Shown: positions 43,790 to 52,684, numbered from the stretch's first letter. The stretch is 64,000 nucleotides of DNA from Arthrobacter globiformis (GCF_030818015.1 NZ_JAUSZX010000001.1:1364001-1428000); one strand, 5' to 3'. Notes: a model not told the origin generated them from the letters alone. Numbers and translations: made by a program.

Positions 43790-44572
43790 TTAGGACTGGA
43801 GGGACTGCATCACCGAGAGGTGGCCTGCGCGGTCGGCGATGAGGCATTTGGCCAGGTAGAAGGGCCGGTTCGCGTGCCGCACGTACTGGGTGAGGACCAG
43901 CACCGGGTCCGAGGCCCGCAGGTCCAGCAGCTTGGCGCGGCTCGGACCGACCTGGCTCAGGCTGATCTGGCACTCGCCCGGCCCCAGTCCCCGGCCCGCC
44001 GCCTTGTTGAGCGCAGTGAGCAAGGTGGTGCCGCCGTCGTCGTCGATTTCCAACGGCGCGGCGGCGCGGCCGGCGAAACTGACCGGGAGGGCGGAGATGT
44101 TTTCCTGGAGGTGGGCGATGGGTTCGCCGTCGCGGATGAGGACGGACTCCCAGAGCCAGACGTCGCTGCCCGGGTCGACGCCGACGCCGGGGGCGACGAA
44201 TTCGGAGGCGGGCTGCCGTTCCACCTGGATGCGCTTGATCTGGACCTGGTGGCCGGGACCGCCGAGGACTTCCTCGAAGGGGCGGATGCGTTCGATGCCG
44301 ATCCGGGGGAGGGTGTCGGAGACGAACCGGCCGACGCCGCGCCGGGCCCGGATGAGGCCGTCCTCCTCGAGCAGCATCAGGGCTTCGCGGACCACGGTGC
44401 GGCTGACCTTCATGTCGGTGCCCAGCTCGGTCTCGGTGGGGATCATGGAGCCGGGCTGCAGTAGGTTGTTGCGGATGGCTTCAGCGATCCGGGAGTACAC
44501 GGCAACCCTGAGCGGTGAGCCGGGCTGGGCCTCCACCGGCTGGGACAGGAACCGGACGGCGTCCTCGTGCAC
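43790..44572 (-). CDS. GntR-family regulator with UTRA domain (HutC-like)
   Basis: This 260-residue regulator has an N-terminal GntR winged helix (TELGTDMKVSRTVVREALML, about residues 47-66) and a C-terminal UTRA ligand-binding domain (about residues 100-250). UTRA regulators sense small metabolites such as histidine derivatives, amino sugars or sugar phosphates. It is convergent with the second subtilase and has no adjacent operon on its own strand, so its target is not evident. Confidence 0.88.
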   Translation of the reverse strand: MHEDAVRFLSQPVEAQPGSPLRVAVYSRIAEAIRNNLLQPGSMIPTETELGTDMKVSRTVVREALMLLEEDGLIRARRGVGRFVSDTLPRIGIERIRPFEEVLGGPGHQVQIKRIQVERQPASEFVAPGVGVDPGSDVWLWESVLIRDGEPIAHLQENISALPVSFAGRAAAPLEIDDDGGTTLLTALNKAAGRGLGPGECQISLSQVGPSRAKLLDLRASDPVLVLTQYVRHANRPFYLAKCLIADRAGHLSVMQSLQS

Positions 44573-44740
44573 TTTATGCCTCGCTTATTGGTCTTTGGGG
44601 AATTCCAGCCTAACAAGTCGTATGCGTTTGTTGGACAAGTCGGGGGTGGACCCTACAACGAAGAAAGCCCGCGCCGGCAAGCCCGGCTGGCGATCTGGGC
44701 GACGGTAGCGACAGAATGTTCTGGAGCGGATCTGGACTTG

Positions 44741-44764
44741 GGTTGGCTTCGTCGAAGCCGAACC
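44741..44764. repeat. 24-bp near-palindrome
   Basis: ggttggcttcg-tcgaagccgaacc is a near-perfect palindrome 60 bases upstream of the GIY-YIG gene. It may be an operator or a repeat element. Confidence 0.45.
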
Positions 44765-44823
44765 GAGGGGTCTTGGAGCCCGATACGGCGACGTTCATGA
44801 CGTGTCGAACTAAGGAATTCCCA

Positions 44824-45333
44824 TTGCAGATCAACAAACAGACGCTGAAAGAAGACGGGTTCACCGGCTTCCGATCGTTCAAAGAGCTGGACATCAACCG
44901 GGTTCCGCAGGCCCCCGGAATCTATGCAGTGCTCAAACCCGAGGGCTTCCAACGGTTGTTCCTTGCGAAGAGCGCAGGAGGCCGGTTCAAGAAGCGGAAC
45001 CCGTCCCTGCTCCCAGCCGCGTTGGAGGCGGAGTGGATTGACAACGCGGAGGTCCTCTACATCGGGAAAGCAGGTCCCGGAAGCACCGGCAACCGCGGAC
45101 TCCGAAAGCGCATTCAGGAGTTCGCTGACTTCGGCCGAGGGAAGCCTGTTGGCCATTGGGACGGGCGGCTCATTTGGCAACTCAGCGACTCCCAATCACT
45201 GGTCATTGCGTGGAAGGAGTTGGCAGCAGCCGAGGTGAATGCTGCTGCAGCCGCCTATCAGGCGGAATTCATAAGCACCTACGGAAAGCTGCCCTTCGCC
45301 AACCTGGTTCAGGCCAGGGTGCAGGGAGTTTAA
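44824..45333 (+). CDS. GIY-YIG-like nuclease-domain protein
   Basis: This protein of about 169 residues has a single GIY-YIG-like domain: APGIYAVLKPEG (about residue 35), then VLYIGKAG and GLRKRIQEFADFG carrying the family's Arg. No partner domain is present. A TTG at 44824 follows AAGGA by 7 bases and fits the family's usual N-terminus; ATG 44797 is the alternative. Stand-alone members include repair or mobile-element nucleases. There are no neighbours in the same unit, and a terminator lies 225 bases downstream. Confidence 0.7.
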   Translation: MQINKQTLKEDGFTGFRSFKELDINRVPQAPGIYAVLKPEGFQRLFLAKSAGGRFKKRNPSLLPAALEAEWIDNAEVLYIGKAGPGSTGNRGLRKRIQEFADFGRGKPVGHWDGRLIWQLSDSQSLVIAWKELAAAEVNAAAAAYQAEFISTYGKLPFANLVQARVQGV

Positions 45334-45683
45334 GCGCTCACGCGAGCTCCCGGCGCTCGCCGACGCCGACTGCGTCCTCCGACAAAAAACGGAAATACTG
45401 GAAAAGGTATTGAGCCGGCGTGACTCAGCAAAAACCTGACGTGCCTGGGAGACCTGAGGCTAGAGCCGCCAGCTCGGCAGCCACCTTGCTAGGGGCGTAG
45501 CCTTGCCTGGTAGATGGACTGATGTCATCCCCAGCAGGGGCCATGGTGGGTCCGTATAGAGGGAAGCCGGGTGAAATTTTCAGCCGGCTTCCCTCTTTTA
45601 TGGTCTAGATTCCTCGTTCTAGCCCTTCTGGCCCTCTGCTACCGCGGGGCCCGCAATGTGGGGGGTAGCCCCGCGCAGCATGG
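45334..45683. other. Intergenic region with terminator
   Basis: About 350 bases lie without a supported gene between two convergent genes. The only clear structure is the hairpin at 45558-45596. Confidence 0.5.
45558..45599 (+). terminator. Rho-independent terminator
   Basis: agagggaagccgg and ccggcttccctct form a perfect 13-bp stem with a 13-base loop, followed by TTTT. It would end plus-strand transcripts coming from the GIY-YIG gene. Confidence 0.85.
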
Positions 45684-47246
45684 TCACTGGGTACCGCCCC
45701 TGGGTTCGTCCTCGAGGTCCTTAGGTGCCATGAGATTCATCTCGAGCAGCGGCACCACGCTGGACTTGGTGATGAAGCGGTGAGCCACCCATAGGACGAC
45801 GAAGACCGGCAACCCGATGTAGGAGGAAAGCACCTCCATGGTCCGTCCGGCAAGCACAGCCTCGTAGTTCTGTCCCGCGATTACCAGTATCAGCAGGGCG
45901 AAGGCCAGCAGTGGACCAATGGGGAACAGGGATGCTTTGTACGGCAGGTCGCTGACTTTGTTTCCCTGGGCCAGGAAGCCGCGCCTGAAACGGTAGTGGG
46001 AGACCGCGATTCCCGCCCAGACGATGAAGCCGCACAGGCCTGACATGTTCAGCAGCCAGGAGTAGGCCGCGCCCTGACCGACGATCGCGGAGAGGAACCC
46101 GAAGAGTCCCACGGCCGCGGTCGCCAGCAACGCCGGGATCGGCACGCCACGCGCATTGGTTCGCCCGAAGATCTTCGGGGCCATGCCGTCATGAGCCATG
46201 GCGTAAAGCATCCGGGTGGAGGCGTACAGTCCGGAGTTGCCCGCGGAAAGGATTGCGGTCAGGATCACGGCGTTCATCAAGGCCGCTGCGAAGGCGATTC
46301 CGGCGCGCGAGAAGACCAGGGTAAACGGCGATGCTGCAATATCGGACTCGCCGGAGGCCAGCAGGCTCGGATCGGTGAACGGGATCAGGCAGCCGATGAT
46401 AAAGATGGCACCAATGTAGAAAAGCATGATGCGCCAGAAGACAGTGCGGATAGCCTTCGGCACTTCGCGGCGCGGGTTCTTGGCTTCGCCTGCGGCGACA
46501 CCCACGAGCTCGGTGCCCTGGAAGGAGAACCCGGCAACCATGAAGACCGAGATGATCGAGACCCAACCCCCGTGGAACACGTCATCGCGGTGTTCCCAGT
46601 TGCTCAGTCCCGGAGAGTTATCCCCGAGGATGCCGAAGATCATCAGCACGCCGGCGATCAGGAAGAGCACCACTGCGCTGACCTTGATCAGGGAGAACCA
46701 GAACTCCGACTCACCGAAGGACTTCGCCGAGAGGGCATTGAGCCCGGTCAGCACCAGCAGGAAGATCCCGGCCCACACCCATCCTGGGACCCCCGGGAAC
46801 CAGAAATCCATGATGATGCCGGCCGCGACCAGCTCGGCGGCCACCGTGATGGCCCAGTTGAACCAATAGTTCCAGCCGATCGCGAACCCAAAGGACGGGG
46901 AGACGAAACGGGTGGCAAAGGACTGGAAAGAACCGGCGACCGGAATTTTGGCCGACATCTCGCCCAGCGACTGCATCAACAGGAATACCATCAGCCCGAC
47001 CAGCGCGTAGGCGACCAACGCACCGCCGGGACCCGCCTGGGAAATGGTGCTGCCCGAGGCTACGAACAGCCCGGTACCGATCGCACCGCCGATTGCGATC
47101 ATCTGCAGATGGCGGTTGTTTAGCCCGCGCTTGAGTTCGTTGGTGGTTTCGCCGGAGGCCCGATCTGCCCCTATCGCAAGGGAGGATCGCTGTTGTGCTG
47201 TTTCATCGGGTTTGATGTCTGTGGAAGTTCCAGTCATTGGTGTCAT
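45684..47246 (-). CDS. Amino acid permease (APC superfamily, AAT type)
   Basis: This 520-residue transporter has about twelve membrane segments and a long polar N-terminus. The signature ELKRGLNNRHLQMIAIGGAI at about residues 37-56 is typical of the LysP/AroP/CycA amino acid transporter family. The substrate cannot be fixed between basic, aromatic or small amino acids. The start codon overlaps by ATGA the end of an 81-codon frame, which lies in a structured leader, so expression may be controlled post-transcriptionally. Confidence 0.87.
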   Translation of the reverse strand: MTPMTGTSTDIKPDETAQQRSSLAIGADRASGETTNELKRGLNNRHLQMIAIGGAIGTGLFVASGSTISQAGPGGALVAYALVGLMVFLLMQSLGEMSAKIPVAGSFQSFATRFVSPSFGFAIGWNYWFNWAITVAAELVAAGIIMDFWFPGVPGWVWAGIFLLVLTGLNALSAKSFGESEFWFSLIKVSAVVLFLIAGVLMIFGILGDNSPGLSNWEHRDDVFHGGWVSIISVFMVAGFSFQGTELVGVAAGEAKNPRREVPKAIRTVFWRIMLFYIGAIFIIGCLIPFTDPSLLASGESDIAASPFTLVFSRAGIAFAAALMNAVILTAILSAGNSGLYASTRMLYAMAHDGMAPKIFGRTNARGVPIPALLATAAVGLFGFLSAIVGQGAAYSWLLNMSGLCGFIVWAGIAVSHYRFRRGFLAQGNKVSDLPYKASLFPIGPLLAFALLILVIAGQNYEAVLAGRTMEVLSSYIGLPVFVVLWVAHRFITKSSVVPLLEMNLMAPKDLEDEPRGGTQ

Positions 47247-47488
47247 GCAACACCACCAAGGGGTATCAATGCGAGCCGGGTCGGGTTCCTGGTGCCGCCA
47301 GCGGCTCGACCGGTGCAGGCTTCTGCGACTGCTGTGTCGAGTAGGTCGGCCATAACGGTCCCGCGAGGTCCTGCCTGCGCGGTGGACCTCGAGCTAAGAA
47401 ACAGTCCTGAACCGGAGCAAAGACCGGTTTCAGGGGTGCCGGGAGCAATAGCCCGATCAGTTATTTGCGTGTGGGAGCCAAGTCCCAT
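47243..47488 (-). promoter_or_regulatory. Structured leader with overlapping upstream frame
   Basis: An 81-codon frame starts at ATG 47488 behind GGAGG and ends by ATGA overlap at the permease start. Its product has no recognisable features. The RNA would form at least two stems: CTGAAACCGG/CCGGTTCAG (47407-47433) and CGAGGTCC/GGACCTCG (47364-47391). This could be a leader peptide with attenuator or an unknown cis-regulatory RNA. No known riboswitch consensus was recognised. Confidence 0.4.
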
Positions 47489-48019
47489 GGTGCCTCCGAA
47501 AAGGTAGCTGCGATGGATTTGAGCCTTCCGGAGCCCCCGGGCCGGGAAGGATGGTGATCAAGCTAACACACGTGAAGGAAGCGACCTTTGGCGTGGCGAA
47601 TGTTGCACGTCCGGCGGGTCAAGTGCTTACGAATAGGCATGGATTACCGGATTTGAGCGTAAGAGTTGCTGATTTGATTTCGCCCGGTGAGTAAGCAGCC
47701 CTGACGATCTGCTATGGCAGGCGATCGGCGTCTCGCCCCAGAGGAAGCGCCGGTGCGGCCTTACTGCCAAGGCATCCACTGATCGGCACGAGTGGCAGGA
47801 GTTGAACCTCGGATCGTCCCGATAGTGCGGGCCTATTCAATCGTGATGCGCCGTTTCTGGGATGTCCTAAAGACACCCGACCTTAAGGTCAGGCGCAGGC
47901 ATAGCAGTGAAGAGACGGCCCCGAGCAAAAGTATTTCTTATGCATAAGGAAAGAACCCTTCACGTATGCTTACGCACTGCTAGCTTCTTCAGGGATCCCC
48001 TCAACGGAAGGAATGAAGC
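47489..48019. other. Long intergenic region between divergent genes
   Basis: About 530 bases hold no supported gene. At 47798-47817 tggcaggagttgaacctcg, read on the minus strand, resembles a tRNA T-arm plus 3' end, but the rest of a tRNA is not found. A clean palindrome lies close to the DUF6421 gene (47937-47948). Confidence 0.45.
47937..47948. promoter_or_regulatory. Palindromic operator candidate
   Basis: cttatgcataag is a perfect 12-bp palindrome, extended by TT/AA flanks with one base skipped on each side. It lies about 70 bases before the DUF6421 operon, where a repressor or activator would bind. Confidence 0.55.
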
Positions 48020-49423
48020 ATGTCTGTAATCGCAAACCCGGAAGTGACAACCACCCGGGCAGAAGACCTCAAGGCGCTCCCGGCATGGCAGGCTCTGAAG
48101 GCAGCCGTCATCGGACTGCAGCAGGTTCAAGTGCAGGACGGTTCCGTTCCGGAACCCGCTGACCATGGCCAGGCCCGCCAGAATGTCGGCATCATTACTG
48201 ACTCAATCAACGAGCTGCGCCCCCACCTCCCCCACGACACGGACTACCTTGAACTGCTCGTGCAGGACTTCCAGCGTTGGGCGTCCGAGGGCTTCGTCGT
48301 ACCGGATTTCCTCGACTCATTGGTAGCCTTCCACCCCGAGCAGTGGCGCATCGATGGGCTGCCGCACCTGGTTGTGTTCCCCATGTACACGCAGAACGGC
48401 AGCACCAACCGCTACTTCGAGGCCGTCCTCATCGAGGTCATTTGGCCGTCTTTCGTCGCTGAACTGGAGGCAGCAAACTACTCCAACAAGCTGTTCGTCC
48501 CCATCAGCTTCGTCGATTTCACGCCCGGCTATGACACGAACTCCGCAGTTCTCTTCCCCGAGAGCGTAGCGGTCCGGAGCACCCCCTCCTTCACCTGGGG
48601 AGGCATTTTCGCGGACCGCGAAGCTGCCCGGTTCCGTCGGGTCCTGAAAGCTGCTGCCGACATCACCTCCCTGGACCTGCCGGCTGACGCCGCGGAATTC
48701 ATCGACGACCAGCACCTCACGGAGAAGACCTTCGTGATGTGGGATCTGATCCATGACCGGACCCACATGCGCGGTGACCTGCCCTTTGACCCGTTCATGA
48801 TCAAGCAGCGGATGCCGTATTTCCTGTACTCCCTGGAGGAGCTCCGCTGTGACCTGACCGCCTTCCGCGAATCAGTCCTCATAGAGCGGGACGAAACGGC
48901 TTCCGAGGACGCCCGCAAGCACGCCAAGCTGGTCCAGTACGCCGTGATCTTCGACCGCATTTTCCGCTTCGCCATTACCGGGAACCGGGTCCGTAACTAC
49001 GACGCCGTGGGCGGCCAATTGCTGTTCGCCTGGATGCACCAGCACCGGGTCCTGCACTGGACCGATGGAAAGTTGAGCATCGACTGGAAGGACGTCGCCG
49101 GCGTGGTCGTCGAGCTGGGTCTCCGCATCGAGGAACTCTACTGGCGTTCAATCGACCGGCCGAAGGCCGCACACTGGCTGGCTGCCTACGAGCTCGTCTC
49201 CGAAACCCTCACCCCCCACCCGGCCTCCGTGTGGGCCAAGGGACCGGAGGCCCTTCCGCTCGACGGCCCTCCCCGGGGCCTGACGGACCAGATCCTCGAT
49301 GACGAATTCCCCCTGTCGATGTTCTACGAGGCACTGGAGAAGAAGATGTCCTCGGTCATTGAATCAACCGCCGGGATCACCGGTAAGAGCCCTGTGAAGA
49401 CTGAAGGCGAGGCGGGCGCATGA
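48020..49423 (+). CDS. DUF6421-family protein
   Basis: This 467-residue soluble protein is recognised as the DUF6421 family of actinomycetes, which has no known function. Near the middle it has HDRTH (His245 and His249) followed by EELRCD (Glu273-Asp278). The pair recalls the HxxxH and EECRAD zinc-site motifs of dipeptidyl peptidase III, although the spacing is shorter, so a metal site is possible. AAGGA precedes the ATG. It overlaps the SDR gene by four bases and leads a three-gene operon that ends with a threonine-aldolase-like enzyme. Confidence 0.8.
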   Translation: MSVIANPEVTTTRAEDLKALPAWQALKAAVIGLQQVQVQDGSVPEPADHGQARQNVGIITDSINELRPHLPHDTDYLELLVQDFQRWASEGFVVPDFLDSLVAFHPEQWRIDGLPHLVVFPMYTQNGSTNRYFEAVLIEVIWPSFVAELEAANYSNKLFVPISFVDFTPGYDTNSAVLFPESVAVRSTPSFTWGGIFADREAARFRRVLKAAADITSLDLPADAAEFIDDQHLTEKTFVMWDLIHDRTHMRGDLPFDPFMIKQRMPYFLYSLEELRCDLTAFRESVLIERDETASEDARKHAKLVQYAVIFDRIFRFAITGNRVRNYDAVGGQLLFAWMHQHRVLHWTDGKLSIDWKDVAGVVVELGLRIEELYWRSIDRPKAAHWLAAYELVSETLTPHPASVWAKGPEALPLDGPPRGLTDQILDDEFPLSMFYEALEKKMSSVIESTAGITGKSPVKTEGEAGA

Positions 49424-50178
49424 GCCAGGACCTCTCGGGGCGTACGGTCGTCGTCGCCGGTTCGACAAGCGCTGCCGGCGTCGCGGTAGTCCGCACCCTC
49501 TCGCAAGCAGGGGCACGCGTGGCCGCCGTGGACATTCTTGAGGACCGAGTGCAGGAGCTCTCGGGAGCGTACGACAACGTCACGGGCTATGTCTGCAACC
49601 TCGCGGACCTGCAAGCCGTTCAGGACTTGGCGACGTCTGTCCGGAACGATCTGGGTCCCGTGGACGGCCTTATCCATCTTGTAGGAGGGTGGCGAGGCGG
49701 TGCCGGCATTAAAGGCCAGACGGATGAAGACTGGGACTTCCTGCACACCAGCGTCCTCACCACCCTGAGGAACACCACCCATGCGTTTTACGATGACTTG
49801 GCTAGCTCCCCTGTGGGTCGCCTGGCCATCGTTTCCGCACAGTCCGCGTCCTCGCCGACAGCGGACGGCGCCGCCTATGCCGCCGTCAAGTCCGCCGCCG
49901 AGGCATGGACCCTGGCCGTGGCCGACGGATTCCGGCAGCTGCAGGGAGGAAACGAAAGCCCCCTCTCCGCTCAGCACTCAGCCGCCCTGGTCTTCGTCGT
50001 CAAGGCTCTGGTCGATGACCGGATGCGCGCAGCCCAGCCGGAACGGAAATTTCCGGGCTTCACCCATGTCAGTGTCCTTGCCGACGCTGTACAGCGGATC
50101 TTCGACCTCGAGGCAGAACAGATCAACGGGCAGCGCTTGCCCCTCACGGCTGGCCAGTTCGTGGGTGCACCGGCATGA
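49420..50178 (+). CDS. SDR-family oxidoreductase
   Basis: This 252-residue short-chain dehydrogenase-like protein has an N-terminal cofactor motif in variant form (VVAGSTSAAGVAVVRTL instead of TGxxxGxG). The active-site region contains SAQSASSPTADGAAYAAVK with the YxxxK pair. It is coupled by ATGA overlaps to both neighbours. The variant glycine motif may affect cofactor choice. The substrate may be the DUF6421 product or a beta-hydroxy amino acid derivative. Confidence 0.82.
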   Translation: MSQDLSGRTVVVAGSTSAAGVAVVRTLSQAGARVAAVDILEDRVQELSGAYDNVTGYVCNLADLQAVQDLATSVRNDLGPVDGLIHLVGGWRGGAGIKGQTDEDWDFLHTSVLTTLRNTTHAFYDDLASSPVGRLAIVSAQSASSPTADGAAYAAVKSAAEAWTLAVADGFRQLQGGNESPLSAQHSAALVFVVKALVDDRMRAAQPERKFPGFTHVSVLADAVQRIFDLEAEQINGQRLPLTAGQFVGAPA

Positions 50179-51275
50179 GCGTCAGCGTTGATACCAAAGC
50201 AGGCGTCCCGCAGGTACTCGCGGGGCGCCTGCACGACCCGGCATACCGGGGCTTCGCCTCGGATAACTACGCCGGTGCTCACCCCGAAATCATCGAAGCA
50301 GTTCAGGCAGCCAACGAAGGCCACGTCACCGCATACGGCGAAGATGTCTACACAGCGGCGCTTCAAGAGGTCATCCAGTCCCACTTCGGGACAACTGCTG
50401 CCGCATATCCGGTCTTCAATGGAACAGGGGCCAACGTCCTTGCCCTGCAAGCCCTGCTCCCGCGCTGGGGCGCTGTCATCTGCGCAGCAACAGCGCATAT
50501 CAATACCGATGAAAACGGCGCGCCGGAACGCATTGGCGGAATAAAGCTCCTCGCGATCCCCACACCGGATGGCAAACTCACTCCGGAATTGATCGACGCC
50601 GAAGCCTGGGGATGGGGAGACGAGCACCGGGCGCAACCGCTGGTCGTATCGATCACCCAGACCACCGAACTCGGCACCTGCTACACGCCGGAAGAAATCC
50701 AACGGATTGCTGAGCACGTCCATGCGAAGGGAATGAAACTGCACCTGGACGGAGCAAGGCTGGCCAACGCTGCAGCACACCTCGGGCTTCCTATGCGGGC
50801 ATTCACCACCGACGTTGGTGTCGACGTCCTGTCCTTTGGCGGCACCAAAAACGGGCTGCTGTTCGGCGAAGCCGTTATCTGGCTTAACCCACAGTCCGAC
50901 CCAGGCATGAGCTACCTGCGCAAGATGAACATGCAGCTTGCCTCAAAGATGCGTTTCGTCTCTGCGCAACTGATAGCCCTGCTAGCGGATGGGTTGTGGC
51001 TGCGGTCCGCCAGTCACGCCAACGAGATGGCTCAACGTCTCAGCGAAGGGATCTCGGCCATTAGCGGCGTCTCGCTGACGCAATCAACACAGTCCAATGG
51101 CGTCTTTGCCGTCCTTCCACCCGGGGCAGCTGCGGAAGTCCGGGAATCCTTCCGCTTCTATGACTGGGACCAAGCACGCGGCGAAGTCCGGTGGATGTGC
51201 TCCTGGGACACCACCGAAACCGATGTCCAATCTCTCGTGGCTGCCGTTGAAGCTGCCGTAGGCTCCCTGGCGTGA
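50175..51275 (+). CDS. Low-specificity threonine aldolase-like PLP enzyme
   Basis: This 366-residue fold-type I PLP enzyme of the threonine aldolase family (beta-eliminating lyase group) has an early YGED motif (EGHVTAYGEDVYTAALQE), HLDGARLANAAAHL in the middle, and the PLP Lys in LSFGGTKNGLLFGE (about residue 225). Members cleave L-threonine or other beta-hydroxy amino acids to glycine and an aldehyde. It is the last gene of the DUF6421-SDR operon, overlapping the SDR gene by four bases. Confidence 0.9.
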   Translation: MSVSVDTKAGVPQVLAGRLHDPAYRGFASDNYAGAHPEIIEAVQAANEGHVTAYGEDVYTAALQEVIQSHFGTTAAAYPVFNGTGANVLALQALLPRWGAVICAATAHINTDENGAPERIGGIKLLAIPTPDGKLTPELIDAEAWGWGDEHRAQPLVVSITQTTELGTCYTPEEIQRIAEHVHAKGMKLHLDGARLANAAAHLGLPMRAFTTDVGVDVLSFGGTKNGLLFGEAVIWLNPQSDPGMSYLRKMNMQLASKMRFVSAQLIALLADGLWLRSASHANEMAQRLSEGISAISGVSLTQSTQSNGVFAVLPPGAAAEVRESFRFYDWDQARGEVRWMCSWDTTETDVQSLVAAVEAAVGSLA

Positions 51276-51480
51276 CACAGCGACACGTCTAGCCAAGGAG
51301 ACGTAATCGCTAACCAGTGGCGGTGTTTTCCAGCGGGCGCGAGTCGGTGACTCCTATCAGTGCGCCGCAGCCCCGTTTGACGACCATAGGAGCATCGTAA
51401 GCGAGCCGCCGTCGTTCCAGTCTCTCCTGTTGCGCACGCGACGGGATTCGTCTTCGCCATGGCCTCATACCGGCGCAAGA

Positions 51481-51984
51481 TCAGCTACGGGCAGAAATCC
51501 GCTGCTCAGGGTCGTTGGTTGGGGCCACCTTGTAGGCGCTGCTGATGGCGACGCGGTTAAAAGTGTTGATCGACATGGTCACCCAGGTGAGGGCGGACAG
51601 CTGTCCCGGAGTCAGGTGCTCCGCGGCGGACTCGTACTGGCCCACGTTGGAGTGCGAGACATTGATCATGGTGACGTACTCGGCCAAGGCCAGGGCCGAG
51701 CGCTCCTGCTCATTGAAGTACCTCGTCTCCCTCCAGGCGGGCAACACACTGAGCCGTTCGGGGCTCTCTCCCTTGCCAATGGCGTCAGCCGTGTGCATCC
51801 GAAGGCAGTAGGCACACCCGTTGATCTGGGACACCCGTATCTTGACCAGTTCGATGAGGAGAGGAGGGAGGTTCTCGGCCAGTGCCGCCTGGTCTGACAT
51901 CCCAGCCAGCCTGATGAGTGTTCCGTACAGCTCCTGGTGCCTGCTGCCGATATTCGTGCGCGCCGCCGTTGTTGTGCTGGTCAT
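51481..51984 (-). CDS. Carboxymuconolactone decarboxylase/AhpD-like protein
   Basis: This 167-residue protein has an alpha-helical AhpD-like fold with the redox motif CAYCLRMH (about residues 54-61). That motif marks peroxidase-type members rather than true decarboxylases. The start is ATG 51984; codons upstream are intergenic. It is followed on the same strand by nothing closer than the convergent aldolase. A DoxX gene lies upstream on the same strand, so a shared redox or detoxification role is possible. Confidence 0.85.
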   Translation of the reverse strand: MTSTTTAARTNIGSRHQELYGTLIRLAGMSDQAALAENLPPLLIELVKIRVSQINGCAYCLRMHTADAIGKGESPERLSVLPAWRETRYFNEQERSALALAEYVTMINVSHSNVGQYESAAEHLTPGQLSALTWVTMSINTFNRVAISSAYKVAPTNDPEQRISARS

Positions 51985-52125
51985 GGCGTCCCGTCCTTTC
52001 CTGTAAATGAAGATTTTGTATTCCGCTGGTTCTTGGGCAGGCGCCCAAGAATTAGCGGAACGGGGGATACTCAATGTCATTTCCGTGGTGCTTCTGATCT
52101 CGCAGAAGGGCCGATCCTGCCAGCG

Positions 52126-52635
52126 TCAGGCGGGGATGTTCTTCGGCGGCCGATAGCAGGCTGCAAGGAGTCCGACTCCGGCAACACCGCCAACTCCTAC
52201 GGAGATGAAAAGCCCAGGCAGTCCTTCGAGAAGGGGCGAACCGAATATCAGCCAGTCCAGACTCATATGTCCCGGCCCCGTGATTGCTATGGAAATCGCC
52301 GCGACTGCAAGGACAAAGGTGTACTCCCACCCTCCGGAGGTTATGAGGAAGCCCTTTTGGCGGTGGACGGTCCACGCTGCTACCAGCATGAGTGCCACAA
52401 ATGCAGCTGAGGCGAGAGAAGTCAGGAGGCCGGCGGCAAGGGCAAGACCTGCCGCAATTTCAGTGCCTGCGGCCAACCACGCATGGAAGGCAGCTGGGCG
52501 CATGCCAAGGCTTCTGAACCATTTGCTTGTGCCGGATATCCTCCCGCCCAGGAAGAGTTTGGCGTATCCGTGAACCGCCATGGTGATGCCGATGCCGAGC
52601 CTGAGTACCAGGAGAGCTAGGTCGAAACTGGTCAT
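52126..52635 (-). CDS. DoxX-family membrane protein
   Basis: This 169-residue protein has four membrane helices and the DoxX N-terminal pattern (LVLRLGIGITMAVHGYAKL). DoxX proteins are small quinone-related or redox-associated membrane proteins of mostly unknown function. The ATG at 52635 follows GAGGAA. It is divergent from the aromatic-acid transporter, and the TTAAGTTAC palindrome lies between the two starts, so it may be in the same regulon. Confidence 0.82.
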   Translation of the reverse strand: MTSFDLALLVLRLGIGITMAVHGYAKLFLGGRISGTSKWFRSLGMRPAAFHAWLAAGTEIAAGLALAAGLLTSLASAAFVALMLVAAWTVHRQKGFLITSGGWEYTFVLAVAAISIAITGPGHMSLDWLIFGSPLLEGLPGLFISVGVGGVAGVGLLAACYRPPKNIPA

Positions 52636-52684
52636 GGGTTCCTCGATCAATGGGTAGTAGTGGATAAGGATGCGACTCGCTTGG

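Noticed and set aside
45571..45783. 70-codon plus-strand frame with a hydrophobic start
   Set aside because: It begins inside the terminator hairpin, has no ribosome site, and runs into the permease gene on the other strand.
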